DNA of 64,000 nt from Duganella zoogloeoides (GTDB taxonomy: Bacteria; Pseudomonadota; Gammaproteobacteria; Burkholderiales; Burkholderiaceae_D). Shown here in pieces: positions 30,940-43,947 of the stretch. The stretch spans positions 6,014,001-6,078,000 of the forward strand of contig NZ_CP140152.1 of the NCBI RefSeq assembly GCF_034479515.1, given 5' to 3'. The notes below the pieces were generated by a model. The model made no database searches and was not told where the DNA came from. It saw only the letters and a program-made list of their open reading frames with translations. The translations under genes and the position numbers were made by a program. Each line of letters opens with the position of its first letter. The stretch's first letter is position 1.

Positions 30940-31626
30940 ATGACCACTACGCACCGCATCTGGGACATCAGTCCCACGCTGTCACCGGCCATTCCCGTCT
31001 GGCCCGGCGACAGCCCGTTCAGCGCCCGCACCACCTGGCAGATGGACGAGCAATGCCCGGTGCAGGTGAGCCAGATTACGCTGTCCACCCACACCGGCGC
31101 CCATTGCGACGCGCCGTCGCACTACGACAGCGCTGGCGCGGCCATCGACGCCGTGGCGCTCGACCCTTACCTGGGGCCGTGCCGCGTGATCGATTGCAGC
31201 ATGCTGGGTATCGCTGCCGGCGGCGTGGTGGAAGCGCGCCACATTGCTTCCATGCTGCATAACACGCCGGCGCGGGTGCTGCTCAAGACCACGGCTACCG
31301 CGCCGCAGTTGGCGTGGGACGCGCAGTTCATTGCCGTCGCCGCTGGCGCCATCGACCTGATGGCCTGGCACGGCGTGCGCCTGGTGGGCATCGATACGCC
31401 GTCGATCGATCCGCAAACCTCGAAGACCATGGCCAGCCACAACGCCGTGCGGCGCCACGCCATGGCCATCCTGGAAGGCGTGGTGCTCGACGAGATTGCG
31501 GCCGGCGATTACGAACTGATCGCGCTGCCGCTCAAATTGCGCGGGCTCGACGCCAGCCCGGTGCGCGCGGTGTTGCGTGCGCTGCCCGGTGACGTATCGC
31601 CCCCATCCTTTGCCTTTACCCGATAA
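30940..31626 (+). CDS. kynB: Kynurenine formamidase
   Basis: This 228-residue member of the cyclase family has a metal-binding motif [14 protein letters not shown] (about 46-59), preceded by the typical [16 protein letters not shown] start. It hydrolyses N-formylkynurenine to kynurenine and formate, the second step of tryptophan breakdown. It is the first gene of kynBUA. The kynU start follows the stop by 19 bp. Confidence 0.95.
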   Translation: MTTTHRIWDISPTLSPAIPVWPGDSPFSARTTWQMDEQCPVQVSQITLSTHTGAHCDAPSHYDSAGAAIDAVALDPYLGPCRVIDCSMLGIAAGGVVEARHIASMLHNTPARVLLKTTATAPQLAWDAQFIAVAAGAIDLMAWHGVRLVGIDTPSIDPQTSKTMASHNAVRRHAMAILEGVVLDEIAAGDYELIALPLKLRGLDASPVRAVLRALPGDVSPPSFAFTR

Positions 31627-31645
31627 CTTCAACCACGAGACTTCC

Positions 31646-32908
31646 ATGACCACCGAACAAGATTGCCTGGCGCTCGACGCCGCCGACCCGCTGGCCGCCC
31701 AGCGCGCCCAGTTTGCACTGCCTGACGGCGTGATTTACCTCGACGGCAATTCGCTGGGCGCGCGGCCCAAGGCCTCCCTGCAACGCGCGCAGCAGGTGAT
31801 TGCTGCCGAGTGGGGCGACGACCTGATCCGCAGCTGGAACACGGCCGGCTGGTACGACCTGCCGCGTCGCCTTGGCTCACTGTTGGCGCCGCTGGTGGGC
31901 GCTGCCGAGGACGAGGTGGTGGTCACCGATTCGACGTCGGTCAACCTGTTCAAGGCGCTGGCCGCCGCCATCAAGATGCAGGCGGCCGATCCAGTCCGTG
32001 CCAGTCGGCGCGTGATCATCACCGAGCGCGACAATTTTCCCAGCGATATCTACATGGCCGAAGGCCTGCTGGGCTGGCTCGAACGCGGCTATGAACTGAA
32101 ACTGCTCGACTCGTGGGCCGACCTGCCGGCCGCGCTCGGCGGCGACGCCGGCGCGCAAGTGGCGGTGGTCATGCTCACCCACGTCAACTACCGCACCGGC
32201 CGCATGTTCGACATGGCTGCCACCACGGCGCAGATCCATGCCGCCGGCGCGCTGGCGATCTGGGACCTGGCCCATTCTGCCGGCGCGGTGCCGGTGGAAC
32301 TGAACGCCGCCAACGCCGACTTCGCGGTCGGTTGCACCTACAAGTACCTCAACGGCGGCCCCGGTTCGCCGGCGTTCATCTGGGTGCCCAAGCGCCACCA
32401 TGAACAGTTCTCGCAGCCGCTCACCGGCTGGTGGACCCATCGCCAGCCGTTTGCCATGCAGCCGTCGTATGCGCCGGTGGCCGGCATCGGCCGCGCGCTG
32501 TGCGGTACCCAGCCGGTGGTGTCGCTGGCGCTGGTGGAATGCGGCCTGGAGATTTTCCACCAGGTGCCGATGGCGGCGCTGCGCGCCAAGTCGCTGGCGC
32601 TGTCCGACCTGTTTATCGCGCTGCTCGAAGAACATTGCGCCGACCATCCTTTGGCGCTGATCACGCCGCGCACCCACGCCGAGCGTGGCAGCCAGGTGAG
32701 CGTGATGCATCCGCACGGTTACGCGGTGATGCAGGCCCTGATCGCGCGCGGCGTGATCGGCGACTACCGCGAACCGCAGGTGATGCGCTTCGGTTTCACG
32801 CCGCTGTACACCACGTACCAGGACGTGTGGCGTGCGGTGATGGTATTGAAGGATATCCTCGACCGCCGCGATTACCAGGTCGATGCCAAGCGCGATGCGG
32901 TAACCTGA
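31646..32908 (+). CDS. kynU: Kynureninase
   Basis: This 420-residue PLP-dependent enzyme of aminotransferase fold I cleaves kynurenine to anthranilate and alanine. Hallmarks are [13 protein letters not shown] near the N-terminus, the PLP-Lys233 in [15 protein letters not shown] and GWWTHRQPF. The ATG at 31646 gives the usual family length; upstream in-frame sequence overlaps kynB. It lies between kynB and kynA in one operon. Confidence 0.96.
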   Translation: MTTEQDCLALDAADPLAAQRAQFALPDGVIYLDGNSLGARPKASLQRAQQVIAAEWGDDLIRSWNTAGWYDLPRRLGSLLAPLVGAAEDEVVVTDSTSVNLFKALAAAIKMQAADPVRASRRVIITERDNFPSDIYMAEGLLGWLERGYELKLLDSWADLPAALGGDAGAQVAVVMLTHVNYRTGRMFDMAATTAQIHAAGALAIWDLAHSAGAVPVELNAANADFAVGCTYKYLNGGPGSPAFIWVPKRHHEQFSQPLTGWWTHRQPFAMQPSYAPVAGIGRALCGTQPVVSLALVECGLEIFHQVPMAALRAKSLALSDLFIALLEEHCADHPLALITPRTHAERGSQVSVMHPHGYAVMQALIARGVIGDYREPQVMRFGFTPLYTTYQDVWRAVMVLKDILDRRDYQVDAKRDAVT

Positions 32909-32933
32909 TTTTTACGACATACGAAAGCACACC

Positions 32934-33803
32934 ATGAAATGTCCGGTATCCCACGGCGCCGCAACGCCAGCCCCGAGCCAGCCAGCCGATTACCACGGCG
33001 CCCAGCTCGATTTTTCAAAAGACATGAGTTACGGCGACTACCTGTCGCTCGACACCATCCTGTCGGCCCAGCACCCGCTCTCGCCCGAGCACAACGAGCT
33101 TCTGTTCATCATCCAGCACCAGACCAGCGAGCTGTGGATGAAGCTCATGCTGCATGAGCTGCACGGCGCGCGCGACAATATCGCGGCAGGCCAGCTGCCG
33201 GCCGCGATGAAAATGCTGGCGCGCGTGGCGGCCATCATGAACCAGCTGGTGCATGCATGGGATGTGCTGTCCACCATGACGCCGCCCGAGTACACGGCGA
33301 TCCGCCCGTACCTGGGCGCGTCGTCGGGCTTCCAGTCGCACCAGTACCGCGAAATCGAATTCCTGCTCGGAAACAAGAACGCCACCCACCTGCAAGTGCA
33401 CCAGCACAAGCCGGAAGCGTACGCGGTGCTCAAGCGCGCGCTCGAGGCGCCGTCGATCTACGACCAGGCCATCATGGTGATGGCCAACAGCGGCCTGGCC
33501 GTCGATGCCGCGCGCCTGGCGGGGCCGTGGGACCAGCCGGTCAAATCCGACAACTCGGTGAAGGCTGCGTGGACCACCGTGTATCAAAACACGGGTGAGT
33601 ACTGGCCGCTGTACGAGCTGGCCGAAAAGCTGGTGGACCTGGAGACCGCGTTCCGGCTGTGGCGCTTCCGCCATGTCACCACGGTGCAGCGCGTGATCGG
33701 CTTCAAGATGGGCACCGGCGGCACCGATGGCGTCAACTACTTGCGCAAGATGCTCGACGTGGTGTTGTTTCCAGAACTGTTCGAGTTACGTACAGAACTT
33801 TGA
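32934..33803 (+). CDS. kynA: Tryptophan 2,3-dioxygenase
   Basis: This 289-residue haem enzyme opens the indole ring of tryptophan to give N-formylkynurenine. Conserved blocks include [52 protein letters not shown] and [15 protein letters not shown]. It is the last gene of kynBUA. Its 3' end overlaps the convergent ccoS gene by 67 bp. Confidence 0.97.
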   Translation: MKCPVSHGAATPAPSQPADYHGAQLDFSKDMSYGDYLSLDTILSAQHPLSPEHNELLFIIQHQTSELWMKLMLHELHGARDNIAAGQLPAAMKMLARVAAIMNQLVHAWDVLSTMTPPEYTAIRPYLGASSGFQSHQYREIEFLLGNKNATHLQVHQHKPEAYAVLKRALEAPSIYDQAIMVMANSGLAVDAARLAGPWDQPVKSDNSVKAAWTTVYQNTGEYWPLYELAEKLVDLETAFRLWRFRHVTTVQRVIGFKMGTGGTDGVNYLRKMLDVVLFPELFELRTEL

Positions 33804-33966
33804 TCTTCCGGGGCGGCTTGGTGCGGGCGGTCGTCATCCTGCAGCACCCGCAGGCCGGGCCCCACCAGGTCGTCGAACTGGCCGTCGTCGGACGCGCGGA
33901 AAAAAATCCACAGGGCGACGAACACCAGCAGCACGCTCAGGGGAATCAACAGCAGCAGCGCCTCCA

Positions 33967-33967
<1 letters not shown>
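33737..33967 (-). CDS. ccoS: cbb3 oxidase assembly protein CcoS, C-terminally extended
   Basis: This 76-residue protein has an N-terminal membrane helix (about 1-22) and the CcoS signature [23 protein letters not shown]. CcoS is required for cofactor insertion into cbb3 oxidase. Its ATG overlaps the ccoI stop by one base (TGATG), so they are coupled. About 25 residues after the DDD signature form an unusual Asn/Ser-rich tail encoded antisense to the end of kynA. Confidence 0.88.
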
Positions 33968-36633
<2,666 letters not shown>

Positions 36634-37441
36634 TCCGGCGTAATGCCGTCACCGCCGCCGGCGCGCAGCAGTCCCAGCAAACCAAATCCCAGCACCGCCA
36701 CGCCGCAGGCGATGCGCACCAGCGGCCGGCGCATGGCGCGCTGCACGCGCGCGCCGATCAACCCCAGGCCGACCAGCATCGGCAAGGTGCCGAGGCCAAA
36801 GGCCAGCATCACGGTGGCGCCGTCGAAGGCGTCGCCGCTGAGCATGGCGGTGAGCAGCACGCTGTACACCATGCCACATGGCAGCCAGCCCCACAGTGCG
36901 CCGAGCGCCAGCGCCTGCTGCGGCTTCTGCACCGGCAGCAGGGTTGTCATCCACGGCGCGATGACGGGCTGCGCGCGCTGCCACAGCAGGCGGCCGCCCT
37001 GTTCCAGCCACGCCAGGCCGCGCCAGGCGTTCATCAGGTGTAATCCGAGGGCGACCAGCATCAGGTTGGCCAGCCAGTAAAAGCCCAACTGCACGCCGGC
37101 CAGACCGGCCAGGCTTTGCGCGCCGCCGGCCAGGCCGCCCGCGATGGCGCCGGCCAGCATGTAGCTGGCAATGCGGCCGGTGTTATAGGCCAGTACCCGC
37201 GTCAGCGCTGCGGCAGTGCCGTTACTGGCAGCAGCACCAGCGGTGGAAGCACCGGCAGGACCGGCAGTGGCACTGGCGCCGGGGGCCGCTATCGGAATCA
37301 TCGTTCTTACCGGCGCGCGCGCGGCGCCCGTGCTGGCGCTGGCCGACAACGCGCCGACAATGCCGCCACACATGCCCACGCAATGAATGCTGCCGGCCAG
37401 GCCGACCAGGAACACGGGAAGCAGCTGGACGGCCATGGCGG

Positions 37442-38872
37442 TCAGATGGTTTTCGAGTAGCGCAGCGGTTGCGCGCTATCGAGTCTTGCCGTGGCCAGGT
37501 AGCGGTCGAACACCATGCAGATATTGCGTATCAACAGCCGGCCCTTGGGCGTGACGCTGATCCACTCGTGGTCGACCGTGAGCAGGCCGTCCTGCGCAAA
37601 CGCCTCCAGTTGTTCCAGTTCGGCGGCAAAATAATGGCGGAACGTGATCGGGAACGATTGCTCGAGCGAGGCCAGCGACAGTTCGAAATTGCACATCAGC
37701 TTCTGGATCACGATGCGGCGCAGCAGGTCGTCGTTGTCGAGCTTGACGCCACGCGTGATCGGCAGCACGCCGGCGTCGAGCTTTTCGTAGTAGGCGTCGA
37801 GCGTCTTTTCGTTCTGGCTGTAGGTGGCGCCAATCGCGCTGATGGCCGAGACGCCGCACGAGATCAGGTCCGCTTCGGCGCGGGTGGAATAACCCTGGAA
37901 ATTGCGCTGCAGGCGGCCCTGGCGCTGGGCCACGGCCAGCTCGTCGTCGGGCTTGGCGAAATGGTCCATGCCGATGTACACGTAGCCGGCCGCGCACAGG
38001 CGGCGGATGCACAGCGCCAGCAGGTCGAGCTTGACGGCGGCGGTGGGCAGGTCGGCGTCCGCAATCCGGCGCTGCGGCTTGAACAAATGCGGCAGGTGGG
38101 CGTAGTTGTACAGGGCGATGCGGTCGGGGCTGGCGTCGATCACCTTGTCGAGCGTGCGCTCCATGGTGGCCATGGTCTGCCTGGGCAGGCCGTAAATCAG
38201 GTCGATGCTGATCGAGCGGAAGCCGGCGTCGCGCGCGGCCGCCATCACGGCCCGGGTTTCCGCTTCGGGCTGGATGCGGTTGACCGCCTGCTGCACCTCG
38301 GGATCGAAATCCTGCACGCCCAGGCTGACGCGATTGAAACCTTGCGCGCGCAGCGAGTGGATGCGTTCCGGTGTCACGGTGCGCGGGTCGATCTCGATCG
38401 AGTATTCGCCCAGCGCATCGGGTGCGAAGTCGAAGTTCTCGCGCAAGTAGGCCATCAGGTCGCCCATCTGGCGGTCGCTCAGGTAGGTGGGCGTGCCGCC
38501 GCCGAAGTGCAGCTGCTCGATCTGGCCGATGCCGGCGAACAGCCGGCCCTGCATGTCGAGTTCCTGCTTGAGGTAGCCGAGGTAGGTAGCGGCCTTGCCG
38601 TGATCCTTGGTGACGATCTTGTTGCAGCCGCAGTAGTAGCAGATGGTGTCGCAGAACGGCACGTGGATGTACAGCGACAGCGGGCGCTGGCTGCGGCGCA
38701 GGCGCAGGCCCGCCACCGCTTCCAGGAACTGGCCATAGCCGAAGTCCGGGACGAAGCGGTCGGCGGTCGGGTACGAGGTGTAGCGCGGACCGGACTGGCT
38801 CAGTTTGCTGATGATGGCGGCGTCGAATTCGACCGCATCGATGGCCGACGCGGTAATGCTGGAGGTAGACAT
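37442..38872 (-). CDS. hemN: Oxygen-independent coproporphyrinogen III oxidase
   Basis: This 476-residue radical-SAM enzyme makes protoporphyrinogen IX precursors for haem without oxygen. The cluster motif is HVPFCDTICYYCGCNK; other conserved stretches are GGGTPTYLS, VSLGVQDF and the PRYTSYPTADRF N-terminus. The ATG at 38872 lies 11 bp after the upstream receptor gene. The next gene starts 5 bp after its stop. The FNR box before the receptor gene would place hemN under low-oxygen control, as is usual. Confidence 0.96.
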   Translation of the reverse strand: MSTSSITASAIDAVEFDAAIISKLSQSGPRYTSYPTADRFVPDFGYGQFLEAVAGLRLRRSQRPLSLYIHVPFCDTICYYCGCNKIVTKDHGKAATYLGYLKQELDMQGRLFAGIGQIEQLHFGGGTPTYLSDRQMGDLMAYLRENFDFAPDALGEYSIEIDPRTVTPERIHSLRAQGFNRVSLGVQDFDPEVQQAVNRIQPEAETRAVMAAARDAGFRSISIDLIYGLPRQTMATMERTLDKVIDASPDRIALYNYAHLPHLFKPQRRIADADLPTAAVKLDLLALCIRRLCAAGYVYIGMDHFAKPDDELAVAQRQGRLQRNFQGYSTRAEADLISCGVSAISAIGATYSQNEKTLDAYYEKLDAGVLPITRGVKLDNDDLLRRIVIQKLMCNFELSLASLEQSFPITFRHYFAAELEQLEAFAQDGLLTVDHEWISVTPKGRLLIRNICMVFDRYLATARLDSAQPLRYSKTI

Positions 38873-38883
38873 GATGGTGGCTC

Positions 38884-40533
38884 TCAGGCTGCCAGGCGGC
38901 GGGGTTCCGTCTTGGCGGCCGGGCGGGCCGCCTTGTTGCCACCGCTGCTGGCCCTGGCCCGCGATGGTGCGCGGCCGAACTTGAACAGGCTGACCGCCTG
39001 CGTCAGGCCGCCCGCTTCCACGGCCAGGCTGGCGGTGGCCGCTGCCGCTTCTTCGACCAGCGCGGCGTTCTGCTGCGTGACCTGGTCCATGTGGGCGATG
39101 GCCGAATTGACCTGGTCGACGCCGATGCTCTGCTCGTGCGAGGCGACCGAGATTTCGCGCATGATGGCGGTGACCTGCTGTACCGACGACACCACCTGCT
39201 TCATGGTGGCGCCGGCGCGGTCCACCTGCACCATGCCGGCGCTGACCTTGCCGACCGAGACGTCGATCAGGTTCTTGATGTCCTTGGCGGCGGTGGCGCT
39301 GCGCTGCGCCAGGTTGCGCACTTCGCCGGCCACGACCGCAAAGCCGCGACCCTGTTCGCCGGCACGGGCTGCTTCCACGGCCGCGTTGAGCGCCAGGATA
39401 TTGGTCTGGAAAGCAATGCCTTCGATCAGGCCGATGATGTCGACGATCTTGCGCGACGAGGCGTTGATTTCGTCCATGGTGGCAATGACGTCGGCGACAA
39501 TTTCGCCGCCCTGCACGGCAACATGCGAGGCGCTCACGGCCAGGTCGTTGGCTTGAGCCGAGTTGTCGGCATTCTGCTTGACGGTGGCCGAGAACTGTTC
39601 GACCGACGATGCCGTCTCTTCCAGGCTGGCGGCCTGCGCCTCGGTGCGGCCCGACAGGTCGGCGTTGCCGGCGGCGATCTGGCGCGTGGCCACGGCCATG
39701 GTTTCCACGTTGATGCGCACGTCGCGGATGGTGGCGATCAGGTTGCTGTTCATCTGCTGCAGCGCGCGCAGCAGCTGGCCCACCTCGTCGGTGGCATGGG
39801 TGTCGAACGATGCGGTCAGGTCGCCGGCGGCGATCGACCGGGCGCCCTCGAGCGCCTGCCTGAGCGGCGCCAGCATCGAGACCCGCAAGGTGTACCACAG
39901 GAAGATGTTGATCAACAGGCCGAGGAAGGTGGCGCCGAAGATGGCGTAGCGGTGACCTTCGTTGCCCATCAGCGCGGCCACGCACACGCCCAGTTGCAGC
40001 ACGTTGACCACGCTGGTGGCGAGCCAGATGCGCATGCCCAGCGAGACGTGGGACAGGCGCGCCAGCAGCCGCAATGTTCCGGGACGGATCAACTGGCCGT
40101 TCTTGATGCGGATGCCGTGGCCGTCGCCGGCGCGGATGGCCTTGTATGCTTCTTCGGCTTCGGCCACCTGGTGGCGTTCGGCCTTGACCCGCACCGACAT
40201 GTAGCCGATGGTCTTGCCATGTTCGCGGATCGGGGTGATGTTGGCGCGCACCCAGTAGTGGTCGCCGTTCTTGCAACGGTTCTTGACGATGCCGGTCCAC
40301 GGCGTGCCGCCCTTGATCGATTCCCACAGGTCGGCAAACGCTTCGGCCGGCATGTCGGGATGGCGCACAATGTTCTGCGGTGCGCCGATCAGTTCTTCTT
40401 CCGTAAAACCGCTGATCTGGGTGAAATACGGGTTCACATAGACGATGTTGCCATTCATATCGGTCTTGGAAACAATCGCCTGGTCGTCCAGGACTTCCAC
40501 TTCGCGGTTGCTGACGGGTTGGTTGTTGCGCAT
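38884..40533 (-). CDS. aer: Aer-like PAS methyl-accepting chemotaxis receptor
   Basis: This 549-residue receptor has an N-terminal PAS domain (about 15-120) of the Aer type, likely FAD-binding, with NPYFTQISGFTEEELIG and RCKNGDHYWVRANITP. Two closely spaced membrane helices (about 155-200), HAMP and a long methyl-accepting domain with the EQSIGVDQVNSAIAHMDQ hairpin follow. It senses redox or energy state and signals to CheA. The ATG at 40533 has GGAGAG upstream. An FNR promoter 72 bp upstream suggests microaerobic induction together with hemN. No NWETF-type methylase tether is seen. Confidence 0.9.
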   Translation of the reverse strand: MRNNQPVSNREVEVLDDQAIVSKTDMNGNIVYVNPYFTQISGFTEEELIGAPQNIVRHPDMPAEAFADLWESIKGGTPWTGIVKNRCKNGDHYWVRANITPIREHGKTIGYMSVRVKAERHQVAEAEEAYKAIRAGDGHGIRIKNGQLIRPGTLRLLARLSHVSLGMRIWLATSVVNVLQLGVCVAALMGNEGHRYAIFGATFLGLLINIFLWYTLRVSMLAPLRQALEGARSIAAGDLTASFDTHATDEVGQLLRALQQMNSNLIATIRDVRINVETMAVATRQIAAGNADLSGRTEAQAASLEETASSVEQFSATVKQNADNSAQANDLAVSASHVAVQGGEIVADVIATMDEINASSRKIVDIIGLIEGIAFQTNILALNAAVEAARAGEQGRGFAVVAGEVRNLAQRSATAAKDIKNLIDVSVGKVSAGMVQVDRAGATMKQVVSSVQQVTAIMREISVASHEQSIGVDQVNSAIAHMDQVTQQNAALVEEAAAATASLAVEAGGLTQAVSLFKFGRAPSRARASSGGNKAARPAAKTEPRRLAA

Positions 40534-40576
40534 CGCACTCTCCGGCTGTTGTTGCTTTATCACAATAGGTGTGACC

Positions 40577-40618
40577 AGTGTACGGAGTCCGTCAGGCAAT
40601 TTTATTGATGTAGATCAA
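40577..40618 (-). promoter_or_regulatory. FNR-dependent promoter of aer-hemN-tauE-ccoI-ccoS
   Basis: TTGATCTACATCAA (40605-40618, minus strand) is a perfect FNR palindrome. A -10-like TACACT at 40577-40582 is centred 32 bp downstream, the class II spacing. Downstream genes are tightly packed to ccoS, so one transcript is likely. FNR use is inferred. Confidence 0.82.
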
Positions 40619-40658
40619 AATTTCCGGGATTGTGGCAGGTGGCGTTATCTGTATTGCA

Positions 40659-42776
40659 TCAACTTTGCAGGGGCTGCAATGTGCCTACCGCGTAGCCCTG
40701 GGCGTAGTCGAGCCCGAGCTGGCGCACCACGGCCAGCGTGGTGTCGTCTTCCACGTATTCGGCCACGGTGCGCAGGCCCATCACGTGACCCACCTCGTTG
40801 ATGGCCTTGACCATGGCGCGGTTGATGGAATTGGTGGCGATGTCGCGGATGAACACGCCGTCGATCTTGAGAAAATCGACCGGCAGCGCTTTGAGATAGG
40901 CAAACGACGACAGGCCGCTGCCGAAGTCGTCGAGCGAGAAGCGGCAGCCGAGCGCCTTCAGTTTGGCCATGAATTCCTGCGCCCGGATCAGGTTGGCGAT
41001 CACGGCCGTTTCGGTGATCTCGAAGCAGATGTGCTGCGGCGCCACGTTGAATTCGCGGAACTGCTCGACGATGTAGTCGTGCAGGCTGTCGTCGCCGAGC
41101 GAGGTGCCGGAGAGGTTGATCGAATACTCGATGGGAGCGATCGGGGCAATGGCGGCGGTAGGCGCTCCGGCCGGGGCCGCCGCAGCGGCAGCAGCAGCAG
41201 CAGCAGCAGCAGCAGCGCCGGCATGGCGGCACACGGCGCGGATCACCCAGCGGTCGATGGCGGTCATCAGGTCGTAACGTTCGGCGGCGGGAATGAAGGC
41301 GCCGGGCAGGATCAGGTCGCCCTTGGCGGGCTGGATGCGGATCAGCACCTCGAGGTGTTCGCTGCCGGTCTGGCCCAGGCCGACGATGGGTTGCGTATAC
41401 AGGCGGAAGTATTGCTGCTCGAACGCTTCGTTCAGGCGCGATACCCATTGCATCTCGCCGAGCCGGCGCGCCAGCCGCTGGTCGGCGTCGCGGTACACGT
41501 GCACGCGGTTGCGGCCGCGCTCCTTGGCCAGGTAGCAGGCCTGGTCGGCCGCCATCAAGAGCTCGGTCATCGACTTGCTGTGGCGCGTGACCTCGACCAT
41601 GCCGATGGAGACGCCGAGTTCGAAGGTGCGCTCCTGCCAGACGAAGCGGAAATTGCGGATCGACTGCCGCAAGCTCTCGGCGATCAGGCGCGCCTGGTCG
41701 GTGGGGCAGCGCGGCAGCAGCACGCCGAGCTCGTCGCCGCCAAGGCGCGCCAGCACGTCGGAGTCGCGCATCTGGGTTTGCAGCATGCGTGCCAGCAGCT
41801 GTAGCAGCTGGTCGCCGGCAGCGTGGCCGCAGGTGTCGTTGACGATCTTGAACTGGTCGAGGTCCATGTACAGCATGGCGTGCACATGGCCTTCTTCCTT
41901 GGCGCTGTGCAGGGCCTCGGCGATGCGTACTTCGAATTCGCGCCGGTTGATCAGGCCGGTGAGGGTGTCGTGGGTGGCGTTCCACGACAATTGCCGGGTA
42001 AGCTTGCGCTCGTGGCTCACGTCACGGAATACCACCACCACGCCCAGCAGGGCACCGTTGTCGGACCAGATCGGCGAGGCCGATTCCTCGACCGCGATGT
42101 GACGCCCTTCGCGCGTAACGAGCTGGTTGTCGGACGCCGGCGCTACTGTTTGCCGCAGGCGCAGGCATTGCAATGCCACGTGTTCGGCAATGGGCTCGCC
42201 GGCCTCGTTGGTCAGCCGCAGGATGCTGGCGATATCCTGGCCGCGCGCCTTGTCGCTGCGCCAGCCGGTCAGTTGCTCGGCGGTGTGGTTCAGGTACTCG
42301 GTCTTACCGTGCGGGTCGATGGTGATCACGCCCTCGCCGATGGCGCGCAGCGTCACCGCGGCCATCTCGCGGTCGCGCGCCGTAGCCTGTTCGTTCAGCT
42401 TGCGTTCGGTGATGTCCCAGATGATGCCCAGGGTGCCGGTAGGGGCGCCGTGGGCGTTGCACAGCATGTGGGCCTTGGCGGCCAGCCAGTGCAGGCTGGC
42501 GTCGTCCCACACCACGCGGTACTCGACCTCGTAGCCGGTGCACATGTCCACGGCCTCCTGCATGGTATGGACCAGGGCGTCGCGGTCGTCCACATGGACA
42601 TAGCTGAGAAAGTCGGTAAACGGTTGCGCCAGCTGGCCCGGTGGCAGGCCGAGCAGGCGCTGGCCGCCGCCCTGCCAGTTGACGGTGCTGCTTGCCACCG
42701 TGCCGTCGTGAATGAAAGTGTCCCAGATCGTCATGCGCGCCGCGTCCAGCGCCATCCTTAAATGCCGAAAATCCAT
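40659..42776 (-). CDS. PAS-GGDEF-EAL cyclic-di-GMP signalling protein
   Basis: This 705-residue cytosolic protein has two PAS-type domains (about 10-125 and 140-255). Its GGDEF-family domain has the active site GGDEL (about 345) and an inhibitory-site RDSD just upstream. The EAL domain has LEVLIRI (about 475), DDFGSGLSSFAYLK and the KID motif. It may make, break or sense c-di-GMP; the degenerate GGDEL and EVL motifs leave activity open. A run of 14 Ala residues (about 520-533), partly encoded by (AGC)9 at 41190-41216, interrupts the EAL domain. ATG 42776 is preferred because GGAG lies 6 bases upstream. Confidence 0.92.
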   Translation of the reverse strand: MDFRHLRMALDAARMTIWDTFIHDGTVASSTVNWQGGGQRLLGLPPGQLAQPFTDFLSYVHVDDRDALVHTMQEAVDMCTGYEVEYRVVWDDASLHWLAAKAHMLCNAHGAPTGTLGIIWDITERKLNEQATARDREMAAVTLRAIGEGVITIDPHGKTEYLNHTAEQLTGWRSDKARGQDIASILRLTNEAGEPIAEHVALQCLRLRQTVAPASDNQLVTREGRHIAVEESASPIWSDNGALLGVVVVFRDVSHERKLTRQLSWNATHDTLTGLINRREFEVRIAEALHSAKEEGHVHAMLYMDLDQFKIVNDTCGHAAGDQLLQLLARMLQTQMRDSDVLARLGGDELGVLLPRCPTDQARLIAESLRQSIRNFRFVWQERTFELGVSIGMVEVTRHSKSMTELLMAADQACYLAKERGRNRVHVYRDADQRLARRLGEMQWVSRLNEAFEQQYFRLYTQPIVGLGQTGSEHLEVLIRIQPAKGDLILPGAFIPAAERYDLMTAIDRWVIRAVCRHAGAAAAAAAAAAAAAAPAGAPTAAIAPIAPIEYSINLSGTSLGDDSLHDYIVEQFREFNVAPQHICFEITETAVIANLIRAQEFMAKLKALGCRFSLDDFGSGLSSFAYLKALPVDFLKIDGVFIRDIATNSINRAMVKAINEVGHVMGLRTVAEYVEDDTTLAVVRQLGLDYAQGYAVGTLQPLQS
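41190..41216. repeat. (AGC)9 microsatellite inside the EAL-domain gene
   Basis: Nine perfect AGC triplets (GCT Ala codons on the coding strand) sit within a 14-codon Ala run. Changes in copy number would keep the frame and alter only the loop length. Confidence 0.95.
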
Positions 42777-42851
42777 GTGCCGCTCCAAAAGCCGATTATT
42801 TTGGTCTTGGAGTGGCTAGCAGCCGGGAAGTTCCGCAGGAAGTCCGATTTT

Positions 42852-43787
42852 TTAAGACTTCTTGGTTGTGCGCCAGAGCTTGCCAACCACGGTCACCACC
42901 GCCAGCGCCAGCGCGCCCGCCACCAGGCCGGTGACGGCGCCGATCACGCTTTCGGTGATAAAGGACAGCACCGGGCCGAGCGTCGGCACGCCGGCCATGA
43001 CTTCTTGCGCGTGGTGCACCACGTCGTGGCTGCCGGGAATGCCGTGCACCAGGATGCCGCCGCCGACCATGAACATGGCGGCCGTGCCCACCACCGACAG
43101 GAATTTCATCAGCACCGGCGCCGCGGCCAGCAGGAAGCGGCCAAACCCGCGCACGATGGCGTTGCCCAGCTTGCTCAAGTACAGGCCGGCATCGTCCATC
43201 TTGACGATGCCGGCCACCAGGCCATAGACCCCCACCGTCATCACCAGCGCGATCAGGATGACCACCAGCGCCTGTTCCATGAACGGCTTGCCTTCCACGC
43301 TGCCGAGCGAGATGACGATGATCTCGGCCGACAGGATGAAGTCGGTGCGCACGGCGCCCTTGATCTTTTCCTTTTCCAGCGCCACCAGGTCGGCGTCGGG
43401 ATCGGCCACGGCAGCCACCAGTTCCTGCTTGCGCTGGGCTTTTTCTTCCTTGTGCAGCACGCTGTGGGCGATTTTCTCGAAGCCCTCGAAGCACAGGTAC
43501 AGGCCGCCGATCATCAGGAGCGGCGTGATGGCCTGCGGCAGGAAGGCGCTGATCGCCAGCGCTGCCGGCACCAGGATCGCCTTGTTCTTGAGCGAACCGA
43601 CCGCCACCGCCCACACCACGGGAATTTCGCGCGCGGCGCGCACGCCGGATACCTGCTGCGCATTGAGCGCCAGGTCGTCGCCGAGCACGCCGGCGGTTTT
43701 CTTGGCCGCGACCTTGGTCATCACGGTGACGTCGTCGAGGATGGTCGCGATATCGTCGATCAGCGCCAACAGGCTGGTGCCGGCCAT
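42852..43787 (-). CDS. DUF808 (YedI-like) inner-membrane protein
   Basis: This 311-residue protein has several membrane helices. Its N-terminus (LLALIDDIATILDDVTVMTKVAAKKTAG) and the stretch GGLYLCFEGFEKIAH are diagnostic of the DUF808/YedI family. The function is unknown. It stands alone between the c-di-GMP protein and a divergent LysE-type exporter; no shared operon is evident. Confidence 0.88.
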   Translation of the reverse strand: MAGTSLLALIDDIATILDDVTVMTKVAAKKTAGVLGDDLALNAQQVSGVRAAREIPVVWAVAVGSLKNKAILVPAALAISAFLPQAITPLLMIGGLYLCFEGFEKIAHSVLHKEEKAQRKQELVAAVADPDADLVALEKEKIKGAVRTDFILSAEIIVISLGSVEGKPFMEQALVVILIALVMTVGVYGLVAGIVKMDDAGLYLSKLGNAIVRGFGRFLLAAAPVLMKFLSVVGTAAMFMVGGGILVHGIPGSHDVVHHAQEVMAGVPTLGPVLSFITESVIGAVTGLVAGALALAVVTVVGKLWRTTKKS

Positions 43788-43947
43788 TAGCGGCTCCCTC
43801 GGGTGGTGAAAGTGGTCATGGTGGTCCTTATTATAGAAGCAGCAAGTTTAACCCAAGCTGAGCCGGCGGCGATATGGCGACGCGGCTACAATGTGCGTTA
43901 CCGCGCAGCATTTCGCTGACGCCGGAGTCAACCATGGGATGTACATC

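Noticed and set aside
37442..40327. Single 961-codon open frame across hemN and the Aer-like receptor, suggesting a fusion
   Set aside because: Only the hemN part codes for a recognisable protein in this frame. The receptor region is coded in another frame with its own start and stop, so it is frame read-through without a stop, not a fusion.
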